Below, piece by piece: positions 5,670 to 6,456 of a DNA stretch of 6,456 nucleotides. The notes under the pieces are model-generated. The model worked only from the letters and a program-made list of their open reading frames with translations, was not told the DNA's origin and made no database searches. Made by a program: the position numbers and the translations under genes. Origin of the DNA: JBMSHD01 sp049416425 (lineage in GTDB: Bacteria > Pseudomonadota > Gammaproteobacteria > Francisellales > Francisellaceae); NCBI GenBank assembly GCA_049416425.1, contig JBMSHD010000116.1, positions 1-6,456 of the forward strand. The letters run 5' to 3'. Each line of letters begins with the position of its first letter. Position 1 is the first letter of the stretch.

Positions 5670-6419
5670 AAGGAAGTCGGCAAGAAATTATTTTTCTTCG
5701 ATGGCAAAACCACAGAGCTTACCATTGCCGGAGAAGAGTTTCTAACCTATGCACGAGAAATTGAAGCATCATTTAATAAACTTCAGCATTATCTGTCGGA
5801 TTCGCATCATGACTATAAGCTCAATCTCATTAGCTCACCGATCTATGATGAATGGTCGATAAAGATCTTGAAACGGATTAAACAAAGCTATCCGAAACTT
5901 GTCTTTAACATGAATTTCACCACCACTGACTATGTCGCCCTGTATGAGCGTTATTCGGCGGATCTCATTATCTCTTCCAAACTGATCACCGAGAAAAAAT
6001 ACTACTGTGAACGCATCGGTGCCATACATTGTCTTTTGGTTTGCTCAAGAGAAAACCGGGCGCTTTTGGATAATCTCAGCCGTGAAAATCTCTTTGCACA
6101 GACGTTTATCACGCCAAAATACCATTCTCTGATTCATGAATTCACCTTGAATAAGGTTCCAAAAACCACACAGGTTTCGGTGTTATCGAATGTGCAGATC
6201 TTGAAAAAAGCCATTATTGCCAACCTGGGCATCGGCTATATTCCTCATTTTATGATAAAAAAAGAGCTGGAATCAGGAGAGCTGGTGGCGCTTCAGAATC
6301 TCGCTGGTGATGATGAAGAAATGCAGGCACAATTGGCGGCTGAGTCGTTGTCAACCTATATCGCCTTTGACAATGATCTGCCGGTTAATCGAGTGATGCG
6401 AGCAGGGCTGTCTTATTAA
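5460..6419 (+). CDS. C-terminal fragment of the LysR regulator, with an element-encoded leader
   Basis: From residue KEVGKKLFFFDGKTTELT (native from 5670) the frame continues through the linker helix (GEEFLTYAREIEASFNKLQHYL) and the two-lobed effector-binding domain to a TAA at 6417-6419; 249 native residues are intact, with no further damage. The frame stays open upstream through the element to TTG at 5460, only 3 bases after the TAA that ends the N-terminal fragment, adding 70 residues of element sequence. Whether TTG is used is unknown; there is no ribosome site, so only stop-restart could supply it. The effector pocket could fold, but it has lost its DNA-binding part. The bases after the stop (6420-6456) show no terminator. 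Confidence 0.65.
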   Translation: MPGTSASPAYLHKFTAFIPSRQLSPILLYALGTSCFTDFALAPTARRLLFTAQDYPGLLDLAFRSPCLAAKEVGKKLFFFDGKTTELTIAGEEFLTYAREIEASFNKLQHYLSDSHHDYKLNLISSPIYDEWSIKILKRIKQSYPKLVFNMNFTTTDYVALYERYSADLIISSKLITEKKYYCERIGAIHCLLVCSRENRALLDNLSRENLFAQTFITPKYHSLIHEFTLNKVPKTTQVSVLSNVQILKKAIIANLGIGYIPHFMIKKELESGELVALQNLAGDDEEMQAQLAAESLSTYIAFDNDLPVNRVMRAGLSY

Positions 6420-6456
6420 AATTCAGCGCAATAAATATACAGATTGGATGTTAAAT

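Larger units (their letters stand above)
5250..6419 (+). pseudogene. LysR-type transcriptional regulator, split by the 288-bp element
   Basis: Joining 5250-5381 to 5670-6416 gives one frame of 293 residues, normal for a LysR regulator. The junction reads KSLE|KEVGKKLF, exactly the family's usual run from the recognition helix into the wing. The interrupting 288 bp equal 96 codons, so both halves share a frame, but a single TAA at 5454-5456 inside the element stops translation. The upstream flank on the other strand resembles that of copy 1. The regulator's target is unknown; lying next to pheA, it need not control it. The break separates the DNA-binding helices from everything else, so the gene is probably inactive unless the element is lost. 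That the insertion is recent is inferred from the near-perfect match of the two copies and the lack of other damage. Confidence 0.9.

Noticed and set aside
5676..5696. The bases matching beyond the right border (AGGAA at 294-298 and 5671-5675) as part of the element
   Set aside because: They encode residues KE that the LysR family needs at this place, so they are host sequence; the match is better read as a shared target.

Overview
The window looks like chromosomal DNA of a gammaproteobacterium. The evidence is a DUF3301-type membrane protein, UbiX, a GST-fold protein, TrpF and PheA, all with ordinary bacterial signals. I cannot name the genus. Two things stand out against this housekeeping background: a disrupted PHP/ATPase (TrlF-like) gene at the left, and two near-identical copies of a 288-bp element that I do not recognise.

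Layout from left to right: (1) bases 5-292, element copy 1, which cuts a minus-strand trlF-like gene after 452 codons; only 4 bases of sequence beyond the element fall inside the window. (2) 293-1648 minus, the N-terminal half of the TrlF-like protein (PHP domain, then a P-loop). (3) 1649-1919, an intergenic stretch with a possible trlF promoter. (4) 1920-3118 minus, ubiX then trpF, coupled by a 4-base ATGA overlap. (5) 3119-3181, a short divergent control region with palindromes. (6) 3182-5152 plus, a three-gene unit: DUF3301 membrane protein, metaxin/FAXC-like GST-fold protein, and monofunctional prephenate dehydratase (pheA), with an 11-base gap and then a 17-base overlap. (7) 5190-6419 plus, a LysR-type regulator with its own extended -10 promoter, cut after codon 44 by element copy 2 (5382-5669).

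The core genes serve aromatic metabolism and cofactors: TrpF in tryptophan synthesis, PheA in phenylalanine synthesis, and UbiX making the prenylated flavin used by UbiD in ubiquinone synthesis. The TrlF-like gene is an accessory gene, probably related to phage defence.

The most interesting object is the 288-bp element. The copies differ at one base. Removing copy 2 restores a continuous, family-typical 293-residue LysR protein, so its borders are known to the base. It has no target duplication of 2 bases or more, no obvious terminal inverted repeats, a strong internal palindrome, several hairpins, and similar flanks on one side. One strand has no stop trinucleotide in any frame for 213 bases. 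The two copies lie in opposite orientation relative to their host genes' transcription, which argues against a self-splicing intron and for a small non-autonomous mobile element.
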